Positions 49,301-51,213 of a DNA stretch of 51,213 nt are shown here, piece by piece. The first letter of the stretch is position 1. The number at the start of each line of letters is the position of its first letter. This DNA comes from Faecalibacterium sp. (GTDB taxonomy: Bacteria; Bacillota; Clostridia; Oscillospirales; Ruminococcaceae): positions 1-51,213 of the forward strand of contig JAHHRK010000001.1 in the NCBI GenBank assembly GCA_020025795.1. The letters run 5' to 3'. The notes under the pieces were generated by a model that did not search any database, was not told the DNA's origin, and saw nothing but the letters and a program-made list of their open reading frames with translations. Both the position numbers and the translations under genes were made by a program.

Positions 49301-49517
49301 CAGCATGGTTGGTGGCCTGCGTGCCGCAGCCGGTGCGGAAGATGCACAGCGCAGCGGATGCACAGTGCAGACGGTGTCCGCAATCGTGTCTATTGTGATT
49401 GGCCTGTTGTTGAGCGTGACTGGTGGCATGGCTTCGATCAGTTTGCCGGCGGTTCTGCTGTATCAGCTGGCGTGGGCTGTTTTGGGCATTGCTCTTGCCG
49501 CAACCAAGAAATATTAA
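46326..49517 (+). CDS. Large membrane protein resembling a degenerate P1B-type ATPase with an acidic N-terminal half
   Basis: A 1063-residue protein. Residues 1-500 are acidic and low-complexity with Pro/Gln/Lys repeats (EPQPQPKPEPKPQPK) and probably disordered. From residue 506 the layout is four membrane helices, a short loop (about 637-700), two helices, a 250-residue cytoplasmic part and two final helices: the P1B-ATPase topology. CMGAP stands at the CPC site, VDASEL (Asp787) at DKTGT, the GRGYVAWCDHCRVVLGTREMMQEEGI segment resembles the nucleotide-binding domain, and TAQD (938-941) replaces TGDN. No TGE or GDGxND is found. It is therefore probably inactive as a pump; a scaffold or regulatory role is inference. 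GGGGGAG site before the ATG. Confidence 0.65.
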   Translation: MQEKQGGNPSDDTWSQNIFHRENGPANGEELQRDEAFREFFTNTVIEVPEDMRHVTAGVLLEEEEKEKPKKRGFFSWLRRQQEDDEDEDEDCYDEESEDDSENESDAESDSADEDDNVADEEDTLEVPSLMEFDQEQPEPEEEPQPQPKPEPKPQPKQGAKPAEQHKITADELMRKTAQQKVSVDELLNQINHLETGEVEPKQKSEPKTLMPEVQPEAKPQTTPKQEAKQEPIPEVQPKPVEKPVEQAPQEESLPEVPKTEESAEDKKRLDAIMADIYTHASEENVHSSMQLVADEADACTEHTDDNTETVEISLNVPVEPQQPVVEEMPDTGEILLGAEPEEEEEVPVRSWTPATEKAEAQPEEADTGEISFTNLEDAADAAENADQVDDADTLGTIPFDTEESAPEEEPVEVEEKCGGFKGMLRMLGLDGIREELEDDTDEEDLYEEPEDESEEQATEKFAFKFPFGKKADTENAETEPAELPIEEYTNPEDAPHVQELLQKRCARLTLMTAISGILAVALLVLDILGQFGSDMLTGVDPVASPATWLCVNLLLLVGCALLNLRGLADGLKSLLPGYKPTVDGLPALAACAAVLQLVLALVFQKEFDLTKQAVFAGVAAVLIFANLLGKRMKAAVDRDGFAVMTSGVNHSTSYRLEDRALTQMLCNGMDEDDPVVMLSRPDAMMKGFVAQSSAPHYCDQRSVMLIRVLGAAALVAALITMIRGGNAVTAGSVLAGVLCMGAPMGMLLLCGLSTLLMQKSAGQVGAVVPGWPSIEKLGEVDVIQVDASELFPPVCAHLDGIKTFQKERIDSAILYATSVLIAGCNTLEGLFRGMIENHTDMLYPVKDLECRTGRGYVAWCDHCRVVLGTREMMQEEGIPLPALDYEKRYTKEGSSHVLYLAVSGKLYAMFLFGYNGTKQVAHTLGILRRENVRLLVTAQDPTLTESRIEEIYRLRPGFVKVLNEEETERLRPAVGYLPYEDGCMVHLGGFVSMVGGLRAAAGAEDAQRSGCTVQTVSAIVSIVIGLLLSVTGGMASISLPAVLLYQLAWAVLGIALAATKKY

Positions 49518-49533
49518 GGCGGATTCCTCCAAA

Positions 49534-49572
49534 TCAATACCAATTTGCAAGCTTTTTGCAAATTGGTATTGA
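49534..49572. promoter_or_regulatory. Perfect 17-bp inverted repeat overlapping a -35 element
   Basis: TCAATACCAATTTGCAA (49534-49550), five-base spacer GCTTT, and its exact complement (49556-49572). It is followed by A, not T, on the plus strand, so it is a poor terminator. Its right end contains the TTGA of the downstream -35 (49569-49574), fitting an operator for a dimeric repressor. Confidence 0.75.
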
Positions 49573-49597
49573 AAAAAAGTCCCGAATAGGATATAAT
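49569..49597 (+). promoter_or_regulatory. Sigma-A promoter of the permease gene
   Basis: TTGAAA (49569-49574) and TATAAT (49592-49597), exactly 17 bases apart; leader about 90 bases. Confidence 0.85.
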
Positions 49598-49636
49598 ATC
49601 GCAGCAATACAATGTTTTTGTACTGTTGCGAAATTG

Positions 49637-49675
49637 CAGCCTGTTGCAGTTTTTGTAACAGGCTGTTTTATTTTT
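49637..49675 (+). terminator. Attenuator-like hairpin in the permease leader
   Basis: CAGCCTGTT (49637-49645) pairs with AACAGGCTG (49657-49665), then TTTTATTTTT. It lies between promoter and gene. CTGTTGC at 49624-49630 could instead pair with GTAACAG (49655-49661), giving an alternative fold. Confidence 0.6.
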
Positions 49676-49695
49676 GGGAAAAGAGGGGATAAGCC

Positions 49696-50604
49696 TTGTT
49701 TGAAGAACTGTTTCATCACTTTATGCCGCACATGCTGGCGCACGTACTGGATCATGCGCTGACAGACGCAATCCAAACCCTGCCACTTTTGTATCTGGCG
49801 TGCCTGCTCATCGAGTATATCGAGAGCCGCCACGGAGATTCCATCGAGCGTGCATTGGCACGTAGCGGTCGCTGGGGCTTTATCCCGGCATCTGTGCTGG
49901 GTTGTGTGCCGCAGTGTGGATTTTCGGCCGTTGCCGCCAATCTGTATTCCTCCAAGGTCATTACACTGGGCACGCTGATGGCGGTGTTCCTTTCCACCAG
50001 TGACGAGGCAATTCCGCTGCTGGCTTCCATGCCTGGTCAGTGGCATATGCTGGTGATCCTGCTGGGCATCAAGGTGGTATATGCACTGGGCGTTGGTTTC
50101 TTACTGGACGGCGTTTTGCGCCGTATGATGCCTGTTGGTCTGCGCGGCGGCTACACCGGTCATGCCGATGAGGTGGACTGCCACGGCGAGCACGAAGGCG
50201 CGGAGCGTGTCAGCATTTGGCGTGCTGCACTGCGTCATACGCTGGAGCTGTCCTTTTTCATTATTCTGTTCAGTATCCTGTTTGGCCTGATCGTAGAGTT
50301 GGTGGGCTATGAAACCTTCTCCGGTGCCCTGCGCAATCTGGGTGTCATTCAGCCGATGGTGGCTGCGCTGGTGGGTTTGATTCCGAACTGCGCCGCCAGT
50401 GTGCTGCTGACCCAAATGTATGTGTCCGGTGCAATTCGCTTTTCCAGCCTGGTAGCTGGTTTGGCTACCGGTGCAGGCATTGGTCTGGCCGTGCTGTGGC
50501 GCACGAACCGCAGCTGGAAACAGAATCTGTTTATCACAGGATTACTGTGGGCAGCAGGCTCTTTCGTGGGCATCTTTATCCAGGTTGTTATGCTGTTTGT
50601 ATAA
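49696..50604 (+). CDS. Putative metal/arsenic efflux permease (PF11449-like, 10-TM)
   Basis: A 302-residue membrane protein starting at TTG, seven bases after GAGGGG. Two similar halves each carry a PxC motif: ASVLGCVPQCGFSAVAANLYSSKVITLGTLMAVFLSTSDEAIPLL (about residues 66-110) and ALVGLIPNCAASVLLTQMYVSGAIRFSSLVAGLATGAG (about 225-262). These are the hallmarks of the 10-TM heavy-metal exporter family often annotated as arsenic or manganese transporter. A loop between the halves is His/Glu-rich (GHADEVDCHGEHEGAE), possibly metal-binding. Substrate not proven. Confidence 0.85.
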   Translation: MFEELFHHFMPHMLAHVLDHALTDAIQTLPLLYLACLLIEYIESRHGDSIERALARSGRWGFIPASVLGCVPQCGFSAVAANLYSSKVITLGTLMAVFLSTSDEAIPLLASMPGQWHMLVILLGIKVVYALGVGFLLDGVLRRMMPVGLRGGYTGHADEVDCHGEHEGAERVSIWRAALRHTLELSFFIILFSILFGLIVELVGYETFSGALRNLGVIQPMVAALVGLIPNCAASVLLTQMYVSGAIRFSSLVAGLATGAGIGLAVLWRTNRSWKQNLFITGLLWAAGSFVGIFIQVVMLFV

Positions 50605-50632
50605 GTATTGTGAGTGAATTGTAAAATCCTGC

Positions 50633-50678
50633 AAAAAGCGATTTGCGCGTCGGAAAGATCGCGCAAATCGCTTTTTTT
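50633..50678 (+). terminator. Rho-independent terminator after the permease gene
   Basis: AAAAAGCGATTTGCGCG (50633-50649) pairs with 50660-50676, followed by T-run. Confidence 0.94.
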
Positions 50679-50720
50679 GTGATATACTGTATGGTATGTA
50701 AGAAAAGTAAGGAGATCGCC

Positions 50721-51213
50721 ATGGAGAACCAATATACTTTGTATGCCAGCGATTTTGATAACACGCTGGTTCCCCTGGGGGAAAGCTGCCCACGAAAAGC
50801 GGTAGAACAAGCCGTTCAAAACCTGAAAGCGCAGGGCGCAAAATTTGTAATTTGCACAGGCCGTTCACAAAGTTCGCTTTGCGGTTCCAAAAAGTTGCTG
50901 GGCAAGCTGAAATTTGACTATGCCGTCTGCAACAACGGTGCGCACGTTGTGGATGCTAAAGGCCAGACCATCAGTAAGATCACGCTCACCAATGAAGAAA
51001 TGTATGTCCTGGTGGATTTTTGCGAAGATTACGACTATCCGCTGCAGTTCGCTTTCTCGGATGGTTATTACAGCTACGTTGGGTATGACCAGATCAAGGA
51101 TGCTTTTGCAAAATTGAATGAGGCCGGTACGAATCTGAACGTGCTGGACGGCGAGGACCAGGATCGTCATCTGGACGAGATGCCGGTATCCGCCTTTGTA
51201 ATGTTCCCGCCGG
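50721..51213 (+). CDS. Cof-type HAD-IIB hydrolase (partial, runs off the window)
   Basis: The first 164 codons of a haloacid-dehalogenase phosphatase: LYASDFDNTLVPLGE has the DxDxT nucleophile motif I (residues 10-14), and VICTGRSQ is motif II. The following region (NNGAHVVDAKGQTISKITL) is the start of a type IIB cap. Such enzymes dephosphorylate sugar phosphates or PLP. AAGGAG lies before the ATG at 50721. The rest is beyond the window. Confidence 0.93.
   Translation, partial: MENQYTLYASDFDNTLVPLGESCPRKAVEQAVQNLKAQGAKFVICTGRSQSSLCGSKKLLGKLKFDYAVCNNGAHVVDAKGQTISKITLTNEEMYVLVDFCEDYDYPLQFAFSDGYYSYVGYDQIKDAFAKLNEAGTNLNVLDGEDQDRHLDEMPVSAFVMFPP

Noticed and set aside
47988..49607. A 539-codon minus-strand frame opposite the large membrane protein
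   Set aside because: Shadow of the plus-strand gene; low-complexity Gln/His-rich product and no ribosome binding site.

Overview
The window reads as chromosome of a low-redundancy, moderately GC-rich member of the Firmicutes, class Clostridia. The gene content (S10/spc/alpha ribosomal operons with rpsD between rpsK and rpoA, a zinc-type S14, SAM-I riboswitch on metK, SpoIIE, YerC, YwlG, tandem DUF3048 lipoproteins) fits the Oscillospiraceae/Ruminococcaceae, perhaps the Faecalibacterium-Gemmiger-Subdoligranulum group. The genus is inference from gene style, not a search result. No CRISPR array, insertion sequence, prophage, rRNA or tRNA gene is visible.

Region 1 (1-12.9 kb): a continuous ribosomal protein superoperon, from the end of rplB through rpsS, rplV, rpsC, rplP, rpmC, rpsQ, rplN, rplX, rplE, rpsN, rpsH, rplF, rplR, rpsE, rpmD, rplO, secY, adk and map. 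It ends in a terminator. A consensus promoter then starts a second unit, infA-rpmJ-rpsM-rpsK-rpsD-rpoA-rplQ, also closed by a terminator. Region 2 (12.9-15.9 kb): metK under a SAM-I riboswitch, and a divergent PRPP synthetase. Region 3 (16-19 kb): a Tat export operon (long TatA/B-like, short TatA, TatC) and a ROK sugar kinase.

Region 4 (19-29.2 kb, mostly minus strand): ABC exporter, YggS, YwlG and a remarkable membrane protein whose N-terminus is a TatA-like anchor followed by a beta-propeller; then DJ-1/PfpI, YerC, GNAT, pentapeptide-repeat protein, glycosyltransferase, a lipoprotein, and an Lrp regulator with a zinc-ribbon membrane protein. Region 5 (29.2-39.7 kb): an orphan promoter-terminator unit (candidate small RNA), a GT-C-like membrane protein, an ElbB-like protein, HflX with a GNAT, two tandem DUF3048 lipoproteins (the first with a twin-arginine lipoprotein signal), a histidine phosphatase, an XRE regulator, an AbrB-type regulator and trpS. 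Region 6 (39.8-51.2 kb): gltX (divergent from trpS with superimposed -35 elements), spoIIE, fba, a DnaA-box-like cluster, rlmB, a 1063-residue protein that looks like a catalytically dead P1B-type ATPase with a long acidic N-terminal region, a PF11449-type membrane permease behind a perfect palindrome, and the start of a Cof-type HAD phosphatase.

The strongest leads are (a) the TatA-propeller fusion, together with the Tat operon and a Tat lipoprotein in the same window, and (b) the pseudo-P-type ATPase. Both rest on motif alignment by eye and need structural or profile searches.
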